Assembly (NCBI GenBank): GCA_964575605.1
Contig: CAZNRN010000019.1
Coordinates: forward strand, 10,501 to 74,500
DNA length: 64,000 nucleotides
Origin: JAPWJZ01 sp964575605
GTDB lineage: Bacteria; Pseudomonadota; Alphaproteobacteria; Micavibrionales; UBA2020
Direction of reading: 5' to 3'
Below are positions 25,527-34,078 of this stretch, piece after piece (position 1 is the first letter of the stretch; each line of letters begins with the position of its first letter). The notes under the pieces were generated by a model, which was not told the origin of the DNA, searched no databases, and saw nothing but the letters and a program-made list of their open reading frames with translations. The translations under genes were made by a program, and so were the position numbers.

Positions 25527-25703
25527 ATGGAGCCAAATGTAGTCTCTTTCCCTGAATCGGATGCCTGGGCCGATGCGCTTGATGTGCGCAATCAGTTTGC
25601 GAAGTCCGCGCCGCGCGCGCCGGGCACTGCCGCACCGGGCACCAAAGCGGAATACAAGGAATTCGCGGCGCTCGAGCTCGATTTCGACATGCTGGTGAAA
25701 TAA
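25527..25703 (+). CDS. Small hypothetical protein (58 aa)
   Basis: ATG 25527 to TAA 25703, 58 aa: acidic N-terminal half (MEPNVVSFPESDAWADAL), an Ala/Pro-rich middle (APRAPGTAAPGTK), and an acidic end (YKEFAALELDFDMLVK). GGAG lies about 9 nt before the start, and a TATAAT is about 65 bp upstream. Codon use is neighbour-like. Family not recognised. The next gene is 53 bp downstream, behind a hairpin. Confidence 0.6.
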   Translation: MEPNVVSFPESDAWADALDVRNQFAKSAPRAPGTAAPGTKAEYKEFAALELDFDMLVK

Positions 25704-25723
25704 CGAATTGCACGACGGATAAG

Positions 25724-25755
25724 GCTCCTTTAGTTTGCAGCTAAAGGAGCTTTTT
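25724..25755 (+). promoter_or_regulatory. 10-bp perfect hairpin with T-tract that buries the RidA-gene ribosome site
   Basis: Left arm GCTCCTTTAG (25724-25733), 7-nt loop, right arm CTAAAGGAGC (25741-25750), followed by TTTTT and then ATG at 25757. The right arm contains AAAGGAG, the Shine-Dalgarno sequence of the next gene. It can act as an intrinsic terminator of the small gene upstream, as a translation-blocking element, or both. The arms are seen directly; function is inferred. Confidence 0.65.
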
Positions 25756-25756
25756 C

Positions 25757-26215
25757 ATGTCCGCAATCGACGACCGCCTCAAATCCCTTGGCATCACCAT
25801 CCCCGAACTGGCGCCGCCGGTCGCGAACTACGTGCCCTTCACCATCTCGGGCAAGACGCTCTACATCTCGGGCCAGCTGCCGGGGGCGGGCGGGCAGATG
25901 ACGAAAGGCCATCTGGGCAAGGAAGTGTCGCTGGAAGACGGGCAGAAGGCCGCGCGCGTCTGCGCCATCAACATCATCGCACAGGCCAAAGCGGCGCTGG
26001 GAGATTTGGATAAAATTTCGCGCTGCCTGCGCCTTGGCGGTTTCGTGGCTTCTACCCCCGAATTCACCGACCATCCGAAGGTGGTCAACGGCGCGTCGGA
26101 TTTGATCGTCGAAGTCTTTGGCGACGCAGGCAAGCATGCGCGCGCGGCGGTCGGCGTTTCCGCGCTGCCCCTAGGCGCTGCGGTCGAAGTCGATGCAATC
26201 TTTGAAATAAAGTAA
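25757..26215 (+). CDS. RidA/YjgF-family protein
   Basis: 152 aa. Belongs to the larger RidA subfamily that opens with a helix (DDRLKSLGITIPE) before the core: ISGKTLYISGQLPG, KAALGDLDKISRCLRLGGFV, HARAAVGVSALPLGAAVEVDAIFEI. The Arg that in RidA binds the substrate carboxylate is present in HARAAVGVS. RidA proteins hydrolyse reactive enamine/imine intermediates; the exact substrate of this subfamily is unknown. Its SD is inside a hairpin. pyrF follows 10 bp later. Confidence 0.87.
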   Translation: MSAIDDRLKSLGITIPELAPPVANYVPFTISGKTLYISGQLPGAGGQMTKGHLGKEVSLEDGQKAARVCAINIIAQAKAALGDLDKISRCLRLGGFVASTPEFTDHPKVVNGASDLIVEVFGDAGKHARAAVGVSALPLGAAVEVDAIFEIK

Positions 26216-26225
26216 AGGAAGTCAC

Positions 26226-26927
26226 ATGACGGCAAGGGTTTTCTGCGCGATCGATGCGAATACGCTGGATGACGCGGCAGCCCTTGTGAAACGCCTTGCG
26301 GGTACCGATGTCGGCATCAAGCTCGGCCTCGAATTTTTCGTGGCCGAAGGACCGAAGGGCATCGAGGCGATTAAGAAAATCGCCGGCAGTGCCGAAATCT
26401 TCCTCGACCTCAAACTGCATGATATCCCGAACACGGTCGCGGGCGCGGTCAAGGCCGCGGTCAAATGCAATCCCGATTTCCTGACGCTCCACACTTCAGG
26501 CGGTGCGGAGATGATGAAGGCGGCGGTAGATGCCGCGAGGGGTTCCTCGGTAAGGTTGCTGGGCGTAACCGTGCTGACCAGCCTCGATGAAAAGAACCTG
26601 GCCAGCGTAGGGCAGGGGACGCAGGTCGAGGAACAAGTGCAACGTCTGGCAACGCTGGCCGAAACTTCCGGCCTTGCGGGCGTTGTCTGCTCGCCGAAAG
26701 AAATCGGCTTGCTGCGTAAAAACCTGAAAGCGCAGACCCTGCTGGTCGTGCCCGGCATCCGTCCCGCGGGCGCCGACACAGGCGACCAGAAGCGCGTTAT
26801 GACCCCCGTCGAGGCATCAAGCCTTGGCGCCGACTATCTGGTTATCGGCCGCCCGATTACGCAGGCGGCGGACCCCGCACTCGCCGCGCGCGAAATCCTC
26901 GCCTCTATGGCCAAACAAGCCGCGTAA
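26226..26927 (+). CDS. pyrF: Orotidine 5'-phosphate decarboxylase
   Basis: 233 aa. Last step of UMP synthesis. The catalytic D-x-K-x-x-D signature is intact in FLDLKLHDIPNTV (about residues 60-72), with IKLGLEFF before it and VPGIRP followed by DQKRVMTP and YLVIGRPIT for phosphate binding. Follows the RidA-family gene by 10 bp, suggesting co-transcription. Confidence 0.93.
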   Translation: MTARVFCAIDANTLDDAAALVKRLAGTDVGIKLGLEFFVAEGPKGIEAIKKIAGSAEIFLDLKLHDIPNTVAGAVKAAVKCNPDFLTLHTSGGAEMMKAAVDAARGSSVRLLGVTVLTSLDEKNLASVGQGTQVEEQVQRLATLAETSGLAGVVCSPKEIGLLRKNLKAQTLLVVPGIRPAGADTGDQKRVMTPVEASSLGADYLVIGRPITQAADPALAAREILASMAKQAA

Positions 26928-27038
26928 TATCAGTCGTTTAAGCCTTGCGTTATGTCAATTATAAATGAGGTGACGCTAAACGGCGTCCCATGTTAAAGAC
27001 TCACCTTCGAAAGGCGCAAATAGGCGTTATGTAACAGC

Positions 27039-27938
27039 ATGAACTGGATTACCAACTTCGTCCGTCCCAAGATCAAGGCGCTCATCCCCACCAAAAAGGA
27101 TGTGCCCGATGACCTCTGGCAGAAATGCCCGGGCTGCGAAACCATGCTGCACCACCAGGCGCTGGCCAAGAACCTGAACGTCTGCACCAACTGCGGCCAC
27201 CACCTGCGCATGACGGTCAAGGAGCGCCTCGACATGCTTTTCGACGATGCGCAGTGGAAGGATACAGAACTGCCCAAGGCGCCGCTCGACCCGCTGAAAT
27301 TCCGCGACCGCAAGAAATACACCGACCGCCTGAAAGACGCGCAGGGCGAAACCGGCCGCAAGGACGCAATCGTCGTCGCACAAGGGCCGATGGGCGGCAA
27401 GCCCGTCGTTATCGCGGCCTTCGATTTCGATTTCATGGGCGGCTCGATGGGAGCTGCCGTCGGCGACGGGCTGATTACCGCCGCGCGCCTTGCCGTCGCG
27501 CAGAAATGCCCCTTTATCGTTATCCCGGCCTCTGGCGGCGCGCGCATGCAGGAAGGCATGCTGTCGCTGATGCAGATGCCGCGCTCTGTCATCGCCGTCG
27601 AACAGGTGAAGGAAGCGGGCCTGCCCTATATCGTGCTGCTGACCAACCCGACCACGGGCGGCGTCTCGGCGTCCTTCGCGATGCTGGGCGACATCCATAT
27701 CGCCGAACCCGGCGCCCAAATTGGTTTCGCAGGCCGCCGCGTCATCCAGGAAACCATCCGTGCCTCGCTGCCCGACGGCTTCCAGACTGCGGAATACCTG
27801 CGCGACCATGGCATGGTCGACCTTGTCATCCCGCGCCATGAACTACGCGATAAAATCATCACCCTGCTGCAGCTGCTGACCCAGCCGCGCGACGCTGCCG
27901 CAAAAAAAATGAATGGCCACGCCGACGCCGGCATGTAA
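27039..27938 (+). CDS. accD: Acetyl-CoA carboxylase carboxyltransferase subunit beta
   Basis: 299 aa. Carboxyltransferase beta subunit for malonyl-CoA formation. The N-terminal C4 zinc ribbon is visible (KCPGC with a second CTNCG, about residues 28-52), followed by the crotonase-like core FDFDFMGGSMGAAVGDG, PASGGARMQEG, TNPTTGGVSASFAMLGD and GFAGRRVIQET. The start has a weak ribosome site; length fits. Followed after 11 bp by folC, an order common in alphaproteobacteria. Confidence 0.94.
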   Translation: MNWITNFVRPKIKALIPTKKDVPDDLWQKCPGCETMLHHQALAKNLNVCTNCGHHLRMTVKERLDMLFDDAQWKDTELPKAPLDPLKFRDRKKYTDRLKDAQGETGRKDAIVVAQGPMGGKPVVIAAFDFDFMGGSMGAAVGDGLITAARLAVAQKCPFIVIPASGGARMQEGMLSLMQMPRSVIAVEQVKEAGLPYIVLLTNPTTGGVSASFAMLGDIHIAEPGAQIGFAGRRVIQETIRASLPDGFQTAEYLRDHGMVDLVIPRHELRDKIITLLQLLTQPRDAAAKKMNGHADAGM

Positions 27939-27949
27939 AGGAGGCGGGC

Positions 27950-29299
27950 ATGCTTGACAAAAAACAGGCAGCCGCAAAAGACATGGCGCAGCGTGACTGG
28001 ACGTTTTCCCCCGTGCCCGCGCTTGAAATCGCCGTCAATGAAGTGCGCCTGAAAAGCCCGCCGATGCTGCCAAACGGGCTCGACCGTCCGCGCCGGCTGC
28101 TTGAAAAACTTGGCAATCCGCAGCTGAAAATGCCGTCGGTCTTCCATGTGGCGGGCACCAACGGCAAGGGCTCGACGCTCGCATTTCTGCAGGCGATTTT
28201 CGAGGCGGGCGGCATGTCCGTCCACAAATTCATCTCGCCGCATCTTGTGCGTTTCGAAGAACGCATCGTGGTGGCCGGTAAACAGATCGAGCCCGACCAC
28301 CTGCTGGAGTTGATGGGTGAGGTCAGCCGCGCCGCGGGCGACGATGAAATTTCCTTCTTCGAATTTTTCACCGCGCTGGCGTTTCTGGTCTATGCGCGCG
28401 AAAAGGCAGATGCCGTGCTGCTCGAAACCGGCCTCGGCGGCAATTATGACGCCACCAACGTAATCGAAAAAAGCGTCGCGCTGCTGACGCGCATTTCGTT
28501 CGACCACACGCGTCTGCTGGGGGACACGCTGCCCGCGATCGCGGGTGAAAAGGCCGGTATCATCAAGCAGGGCTGCCCCGCCATTATCGCACCGCAGTCG
28601 CCCGAAGTGATGGAAGTGTTTTTGAAGCGCGCGGCGCAGGTGAATGCAAATAGCTTCGCCGCCGGCCGCGACTGGAACACGGCAACGGCGGGCGATACCT
28701 TTACCTACAACGGCAAAAACAAATTCAGCTTGCCTCTGCCGCGCCTGCTGGGCGGCCACCAGGTTATCAACGCAGGTACCGCGATTGCAGGGCTTGAAAA
28801 CAGCCAGTTCACCAGCCTCCTGAAACAGGGCACGCTGGCGCGCGCCATGGAAACGGTCACCTGGCCCGGCCGTTTCCAGCGGCTGGAACGCGGCGCGCTG
28901 GCCGACCTGCTGCCGCAAGGCTGGGAGCTCTGGGCCGATGGCGCGCACAACGATTCCGGTGCCGAGGTACTGGCTGAACAGGCAAAGGCCTGGGGACAGG
29001 AAAAACCGCTGCACATCATCACCGGTTTCAAGAAAAAGAAAGACACCGACGGTTTCTACGAACGCCTTGTCGGTATCCCGAAATCGATACAGGCGGTCGA
29101 CGCCCGCATCGACGCGCCGCTGGTGCCGCCGCAGGAGTTATGTGATTCCCTGAAAGCCATGGGCTTCACGAACGTCGCCCCCGCCGATAATCTGGAAAGC
29201 GCGATCCGGTCGCTTGCCTTACAATTCAGCACGCCGCAGCGTATAATCATTACGGGCTCTCTCTATCTGGTCGGCCATGCCCTGAAACTCAACGGCTGA
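27950..29299 (+). CDS. folC: Folylpolyglutamate / dihydrofolate synthase
   Basis: 449 aa. Adds glutamate to dihydropteroate/folates using ATP. Mur-ligase features are present: the P-loop GTNGKGSTLAF near residue 70, SPHLVRFEERI, ETGLGGNYDATNV, ISFDHTRLLGDTLPAIAGEKAGI, and in the C-terminal domain DGAHNDSGAEVL. Follows accD. Confidence 0.92.
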   Translation: MLDKKQAAAKDMAQRDWTFSPVPALEIAVNEVRLKSPPMLPNGLDRPRRLLEKLGNPQLKMPSVFHVAGTNGKGSTLAFLQAIFEAGGMSVHKFISPHLVRFEERIVVAGKQIEPDHLLELMGEVSRAAGDDEISFFEFFTALAFLVYAREKADAVLLETGLGGNYDATNVIEKSVALLTRISFDHTRLLGDTLPAIAGEKAGIIKQGCPAIIAPQSPEVMEVFLKRAAQVNANSFAAGRDWNTATAGDTFTYNGKNKFSLPLPRLLGGHQVINAGTAIAGLENSQFTSLLKQGTLARAMETVTWPGRFQRLERGALADLLPQGWELWADGAHNDSGAEVLAEQAKAWGQEKPLHIITGFKKKKDTDGFYERLVGIPKSIQAVDARIDAPLVPPQELCDSLKAMGFTNVAPADNLESAIRSLALQFSTPQRIIITGSLYLVGHALKLNG

Positions 29300-29320
29300 C
29301 CCCAAAACAGGGTTTTTCCG

Positions 29321-29803
29321 TTGGGCATCCCCAAGACGCCACAGCCTCCGAAGACGATTGTGCTGCACGGCTCCGCCGTGCTGCTGAAGAGCGTGAATTT
29401 TTCGCCTTCTGTCGTCTTCCTGCGCGGGCGCTCGGGCTCCGGCAAGTCCGACCTTGCCTTCCGCCTCATCGAAAACGGCGGCGAGCTGATTTGCGACGAC
29501 CAGGTGTTCTTTGAAAAGCGCCATGAAAAAGTTTTCGCGGGCGCGGTCGAAACCATCAGCGGCCTGATCGAGGTTCGGGGCGTCGGCCTGCTGCGCTATC
29601 CCGTCGCCGACCCGGGGCGGCTGATGCTGGTGGTCGATCTCGTGAAGCACGAGGAAGTGCCTCGCCTGCCCGAGCCCCAAACCATCAATATCCTCGGAGT
29701 CGATATTCCGCTCCTGAAACTCCACGCCTTCGACGTGTCCACCGCGCTTAAAATTTATAAGGCCATGGAAGTCGTCCACAAGCCCGGCATGGTGGTGAAG
29801 TAA
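29321..29803 (+). CDS. hprK: Short-form HPr kinase/phosphorylase
   Basis: 160 aa from a TTG at 29321. It corresponds to the catalytic C-terminal domain only, as usual in alphaproteobacteria (full Gram-positive HprK is about 310 aa). Walker A GRSGSGKSDLAFRLIE, DDQVF, and the signature ISGLIEVRGVGLLRYPV are intact. It phosphorylates and dephosphorylates HPr on a Ser; the HPr gene 1.3 kb downstream has that Ser. Start overlaps none; rapZ begins on the last base of its stop. Confidence 0.9.
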   Translation: MGIPKTPQPPKTIVLHGSAVLLKSVNFSPSVVFLRGRSGSGKSDLAFRLIENGGELICDDQVFFEKRHEKVFAGAVETISGLIEVRGVGLLRYPVADPGRLMLVVDLVKHEEVPRLPEPQTINILGVDIPLLKLHAFDVSTALKIYKAMEVVHKPGMVVK

Positions 29804-30744
29804 TGGCGAAGAAGCCCGCCAGACGTCGCGTATTAATCGTGACCGGATTATCCGGCGCGGGGCTGTCGACCGCGCTGAAATCGCTGGAAGACCTCGGCTA
29901 TAAGGCCGTCGACAACATCCCGGTTGCCATGGTCGATACGCTGCTGAAACAAAAGGGCGGGCTGGATAAACCCGTCGCTATCGGCATCGACAGCCGCACC
30001 TGGGATTTCACGCCCGCGGCGCTCCTGAAACAGGTGGCGAAGCTGAAAAAAGACCGCCATCTGCAGGCCGAGCTTGTGTTTATAAATTGCCAGGACAGCA
30101 TCTTGCAGCAGCGCTATACCGAAACCCGCCGCGTGCATCCCTTGGCCGTTGACCGCCCCGTGGCAGACGGCGTGATCCGCGAACGCCAGCTGATGACGCC
30201 TTTGCGCCGCGCCGCAGACCATGTGATTGATACGTCGGATTTGAAAGCCTTCGAGCTGCGCCGCATGATGGCGGGCTATTTCCAATTGGAAGGTGACAAA
30301 GGCCTGTTCGTCTTCGTGACTTCCTTCGGCTTCAAGAACGGCATCCCGCGGGAAGCCGATTTGGTCTTCGACGTGCGCTTCCTGCATAACCCGCATTGGG
30401 ATGCGCACCTGCGCCCGCTCTCCGGCCTCGATGCCGCCGTGGCCAAGAAAGTGCGCGGCGATAAAGCCTATAAAGGATTTTATACAAGCGTTACGAAACT
30501 CCTCGCGCCGCTGCTGCCGCGCTATATCAACGAGGGCAAAAATTATCTGACGATTGCGGTGGGCTGCACCGGCGGCCGCCATCGTTCCGTCTGCGTGGCC
30601 GAAGATATCAACCGCTGGGTTGCCAAACGCGGCTTCAGCTCGGCCGTGCGCCACCGCGACCTCGAAAAAGACCCTGCGCAGCGCTTGCATCAGGCGCATG
30701 GCGCAACCATTTCAAGAAGAAGAAAGCAAAGGAAAGCAGCATGA
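29803..30744 (+). CDS. rapZ: RNase adapter / nucleotide-binding protein RapZ, Walker A lysine replaced
   Basis: 313 aa. RapZ homologue: in E. coli it steers small RNA GlmZ to RNase E to control GlmS. The N-terminal P-loop reads TGLSGAGLSTALKSLEDLGYKAVDN; the Walker A lysine is Leu21. The C-terminal RNA-binding/regulatory part is well kept (YLTIAVGCTGGRHRSV, then RHRDLEKDP). The hprK stop and this start share one base, and the EIIA gene overlaps its end by 4 bp. The lysine loss may mean weak or no nucleotide binding. Confidence 0.88.
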   Translation: MAKKPARRRVLIVTGLSGAGLSTALKSLEDLGYKAVDNIPVAMVDTLLKQKGGLDKPVAIGIDSRTWDFTPAALLKQVAKLKKDRHLQAELVFINCQDSILQQRYTETRRVHPLAVDRPVADGVIRERQLMTPLRRAADHVIDTSDLKAFELRRMMAGYFQLEGDKGLFVFVTSFGFKNGIPREADLVFDVRFLHNPHWDAHLRPLSGLDAAVAKKVRGDKAYKGFYTSVTKLLAPLLPRYINEGKNYLTIAVGCTGGRHRSVCVAEDINRWVAKRGFSSAVRHRDLEKDPAQRLHQAHGATISRRRKQRKAA

Positions 30745-31142
30745 TCGGACTTGTCATCGTCACCCACGGCCGCCTGGCCGAGGAATTCATCGCCGTGATG
30801 GAACACATCGTCGGCCCGCAGAAGCAGGTGGCCGCCGTCTGCATGGGCCCCGACGACGACATGGAGAAGAAGCGCCAGGAAATCATCGCCAAGGTAAAGG
30901 AAACCGACAGCGGCAAGGGCGTGCTTATCCTCACCGACATGTTCGGCGGCACGCCCTCGAACCTCGCCATTTCCATTACCGAAGATAAAAAGATCGAGGC
31001 GCTGGCAGGCATCAACCTGCCCATGCTGATTAAACTTGCCAGCGTGCGCCAGACCGAAACGCTGGCGCAGGCCGCGCTCTCGGGGCAGGAAGCTGGGCGC
31101 AAATACATCAACGCGGCCTCGGCGCTGCTGCAGGCGGGTTGA
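30741..31142 (+). CDS. PTS EIIA component, mannose/fructose type
   Basis: 133 aa. EIIA-Man-type fold: MIGLVIVTHGRLAEEF with phosphoacceptor His9, LILTDMFGGTPSNLA, INLPMLIKLA. It normally takes phosphate from HPr. No sugar-transport EIIB/EIIC is in the window, so a regulatory role (as in alphaproteobacterial PTS) is the best inference. It lies in the tight hprK-rapZ-EIIA-HPr-EI operon, overlapping both neighbours by 4 bp. Confidence 0.9.
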   Translation: MIGLVIVTHGRLAEEFIAVMEHIVGPQKQVAAVCMGPDDDMEKKRQEIIAKVKETDSGKGVLILTDMFGGTPSNLAISITEDKKIEALAGINLPMLIKLASVRQTETLAQAALSGQEAGRKYINAASALLQAG

Positions 31143-31417
31143 TAACGGCCTTGGAAAAAAGCGTCAAAATCAGCAATAAACGCGGCCTTCACGCCCGCGC
31201 GGCGGCAAAGTTCGTCAAGCTCGCCGAACAGCACAAGGCCGATATCCGCGTGCTGAAGGACGACATGGATGTCTGCGGCACATCCATCATGGGCTTGCTT
31301 ATGCTCTCCGCCAGCAAGGACACTTCCGTGCTTATCCGCGTCACGGGCGAGGGGGCGGATGCGGCGCTGCACGAATTATCCTCCCTCATCGAACGCCGCT
31401 TCGACGAGGACGAATGA
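31139..31417 (+). CDS. ptsH: Phosphocarrier protein HPr
   Basis: 92 aa, starting with TTG that overlaps the previous stop as TTGA. His18 in KRGLHARAAAKF is the residue phosphorylated by EI; Ser49 in GTSIMGLLML is the HprK target position. Both phosphorylation sites are thus intact. Overlaps ptsI by 4 bp. Confidence 0.93.
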   Translation: MITALEKSVKISNKRGLHARAAAKFVKLAEQHKADIRVLKDDMDVCGTSIMGLLMLSASKDTSVLIRVTGEGADAALHELSSLIERRFDEDE

Positions 31418-33165
31418 TGAACAGCGAGGTCGTCTTTACCGGTATCGGCGTTTCGCACGGCATTTCGTCCGGGCCCGGCTACCTCGTCCAGCTTGAAAAG
31501 CCCAGCGTCCCGCAGCGCAAGATAAATGCCGATGAAGTCACGCCCGAACAGCAGCGCTTTGAAAAGGCCGTCGCGCGCGTGCGGCAGGAACTGATCGACC
31601 TCAAGGAAAAGTCCCTCACCCTGCCCGAAACGGCGGTGGAGGAAGTGACGCTGCTGCTCGATGCGCATCTCGCCATGATCTCTGGCTCCCGCCTTGTGCG
31701 CGGCGCGCTGAAAAAAGTCGCGGATGAAAGCGTGAATGCCGAATGGGCGCTCGACCTTGTCATGCGCGACCTCGCCGACCAATTCCGCGCCCTGAAAGAC
31801 AATTATATCGCCACGCGCATCGACGACGTCGAGGCGGTGGGCAACCGCCTGCTGCGCGCGCTGCTGGATTTGCCCTATATTTCGCTCGATTCCGTGCCGC
31901 CTGGCGGCATCGTGCTGGCGCGCGAGATTTCACCGGCCGATACCGCCCTGCTCGACCCGCGCCGTTTTGCGGGGCTGGCGACGGTGCATGGCGGCGCCGC
32001 CGGCCATACGGCGGTGATGGCGCGCAGCCTTGGCCTTCCTGCCGTGCTGGGTGTGGATGCGGCGCTCTTACGCAACCATGTGCACGGCCATACGGTTATC
32101 ATCGACGGCATCGAGGGTAAGGTTATTCTCAACCCCTCGCCCGAAACGCTGGCGGCCTATGAAGGCAAGCGATCACAGCTGCAACGCGACCGCGAAGCGC
32201 TCGACGCGCTGGCGGCCGAAGCTGCCGTTACGAAAGATGGCACCCAGGTGACACTCCGCGCCAACCTCGAAGTGCCGCGCGAGGCGGAAGCCATCAAAGC
32301 CTCCGGCGCCGAAGGCATCGGCTTATATCGCACCGAATTCCTGTTCATGAACCGCTCGACCCTGCCGACCGAAGACGAACAGTTCGAGGCCATGGCCGAC
32401 GTCATGCACCAGATGGAGGGCCAATCCGTCACATTCCGCACGCTCGATATCGGCGGTGACAAGCTGGCGAAATCGGTCGGCGAATACCTGGCCGATGCCG
32501 CCAACCCCGCGCTCGGCCTGCGCGCTATACGGTTGCAATTAAAAGAACAGCACCTGCTGAAAACCCAGTTCCGCGCCATCATCCGCGCGGCGGCGCTGGG
32601 GCCTGCCAAAATCCTGCTGCCCATGGTGACGACGGCGGAGGAGGTGGAGCAGGCGCGCCGCATCCTCAAAGCCTGTTACAAGGAATTGCAGGCCGAAAAA
32701 GCCGCGATACCCGCGCAGGCGCCGCCGCTCGGCACCATGATCGAAATTCCCGCGGCCGCACTCTCGGCCGACGGCCTGGCCGCAGTGTCGGATTTCTTCG
32801 CGCTCGGCACCAACGACCTGACTCAGTACACCGTCGCGATCGACCGTGGCAACGACCAGGTGGCCGCGCTTTACAACCCGCTGAACCCCGCCGTGCTGCG
32901 CCTGATGGAATTCGCGATCGAGGCCGCCAAGCGCATGGGCATCCCCATCAGCATCTGTGGCGAAATGGGGGCGGACCCGAAATACACCGCCCTGCTCCTC
33001 GGCCTCGGCATCCGCGAGTTCTCGGTCGGCTATGCCTCCCTCCCTCGCGTCAAGGAGCGGATTCGCACCATATCGCTGACGCAGGCCGAAGAACACGCAA
33101 GGCTGGTCATGAGCCAGTACGAACCTGCCAAAATAATCGCCTTGGTGAACCAGTTCCGCCCTTGA
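31414..33165 (+). CDS. ptsI: Phosphoenolpyruvate-protein phosphotransferase (enzyme I)
   Basis: 583 aa, standard EI length without the N-terminal GAF domain of EI-Ntr. The phosphohistidine domain carries GGAAGHTAVMARSLG with His198; the PEP barrel shows GIGLYRTEFLFMNR, TLDIGGDK, FFALGTNDLTQYT and the Cys-containing ISICGEMGAD. It transfers phosphate from PEP to HPr. Last gene of the hprK-to-ptsI operon. Confidence 0.94.
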   Translation: MMNSEVVFTGIGVSHGISSGPGYLVQLEKPSVPQRKINADEVTPEQQRFEKAVARVRQELIDLKEKSLTLPETAVEEVTLLLDAHLAMISGSRLVRGALKKVADESVNAEWALDLVMRDLADQFRALKDNYIATRIDDVEAVGNRLLRALLDLPYISLDSVPPGGIVLAREISPADTALLDPRRFAGLATVHGGAAGHTAVMARSLGLPAVLGVDAALLRNHVHGHTVIIDGIEGKVILNPSPETLAAYEGKRSQLQRDREALDALAAEAAVTKDGTQVTLRANLEVPREAEAIKASGAEGIGLYRTEFLFMNRSTLPTEDEQFEAMADVMHQMEGQSVTFRTLDIGGDKLAKSVGEYLADAANPALGLRAIRLQLKEQHLLKTQFRAIIRAAALGPAKILLPMVTTAEEVEQARRILKACYKELQAEKAAIPAQAPPLGTMIEIPAAALSADGLAAVSDFFALGTNDLTQYTVAIDRGNDQVAALYNPLNPAVLRLMEFAIEAAKRMGIPISICGEMGADPKYTALLLGLGIREFSVGYASLPRVKERIRTISLTQAEEHARLVMSQYEPAKIIALVNQFRP

Positions 33166-33241
33166 TTTCAGCGACTTGGCCAATAATTGACATAATGATA
33201 CAGTGGCTTTATAGTAGCTAAAAATTTACAAGGTAAACACG

Positions 33242-33991
33242 TTGGCCGCCGCCCAAAACTTCAGCTTGCCGGATAAAAAAGCCGTCTTTGACGCCGCGTC
33301 GAAGGGCGATGAAAGCGTTGTGTTGCGCCATATCGACGCCGGGCTTGACGTCAACGAACGCCTGGATCCATCCGCAAAAACCGCACTCATGCTGGCCGCG
33401 ATGTTCGGGCATACGGCGTTGGTGCAAAAATTGCTGCAGCGGGGCGCAGACGTTCATGCGCAAGACGATGAAGGGTTCACTGCGTTTATGGTCGCGGCCC
33501 AATTCAACAATACAGCTGCTGCGGAATTGCTGCTTGATAAAGGCGCACAAATCGACCACGGCGCCGGCGATGGCGTGACGGCGCTGATGCTGGCGGCGGG
33601 GCGCGGTTTTGCGGACGCGCTGGAGTTACTGTTGAAACGCGGCGCCAAGCACAACCTTGTCGACGAAAACGGCTGGAGCGCGTTGATGCATGCTGCCAAC
33701 TTCGGTGATGAAGAGCCGGTAAGGGTGCTCCTGTCCCACGGCGCGGACGCTGCGGTTGTAGCGGCCGACGGCATAACCAGGGCCGACAAGCTGGCGCGGG
33801 ATGGCGGGAACACCGATTTGCAAAAGTCACTGGAAACGGAAATCGATCGCGTCCACAAGGCCGCCGAGGCGCGTAAGGCCAAAGACTGGGACGACCTGAT
33901 TACCAGCAACACAGTACTGCAGGAGGACATGAAAAGGCCGGCCTCCCTGCGGCTTAAAACCCCGAAAATCAATCGAAACCCCCGCTTTTAG
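33242..33991 (+). CDS. Ankyrin-repeat protein with Leu-Lys-x-Pro tail
   Basis: 249 aa from TTG 33242, preceded by AAGGTA at normal spacing. About five ankyrin repeats in residues 12-180 (for example SAKTALMLAAMFGHTALVQKLLQRGAD and DDEGFTAFMVAAQFNNTAAAELLLDKGAQ), then a charged helical segment and the tail DMKRPASLRLKTPKINRNPRF. It is monocistronic between ptsI and ahcY. The tail is shared with other ankyrin proteins in the window. Confidence 0.85.
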   Translation: MAAAQNFSLPDKKAVFDAASKGDESVVLRHIDAGLDVNERLDPSAKTALMLAAMFGHTALVQKLLQRGADVHAQDDEGFTAFMVAAQFNNTAAAELLLDKGAQIDHGAGDGVTALMLAAGRGFADALELLLKRGAKHNLVDENGWSALMHAANFGDEEPVRVLLSHGADAAVVAADGITRADKLARDGGNTDLQKSLETEIDRVHKAAEARKAKDWDDLITSNTVLQEDMKRPASLRLKTPKINRNPRF

Positions 33992-34078
33992 CGGCATTTT
34001 GTCCAATAAAAGACTGGCATAATCCGGCTTCTTTGCTTATTTTAAGGTCAAATTATTAACCTTTTAAGGAGCAGGGCA

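Noticed and set aside
27125..27841. 238-aa ORF in another frame of accD
   Set aside because: Shadow of accD, Arg/Pro-rich without motifs.
33992..34078. Possible SAH riboswitch before ahcY
   Set aside because: Only 87 bp, AT-rich, with no recognisable conserved core; a short AAGGT/AACCTT pairing is too weak.
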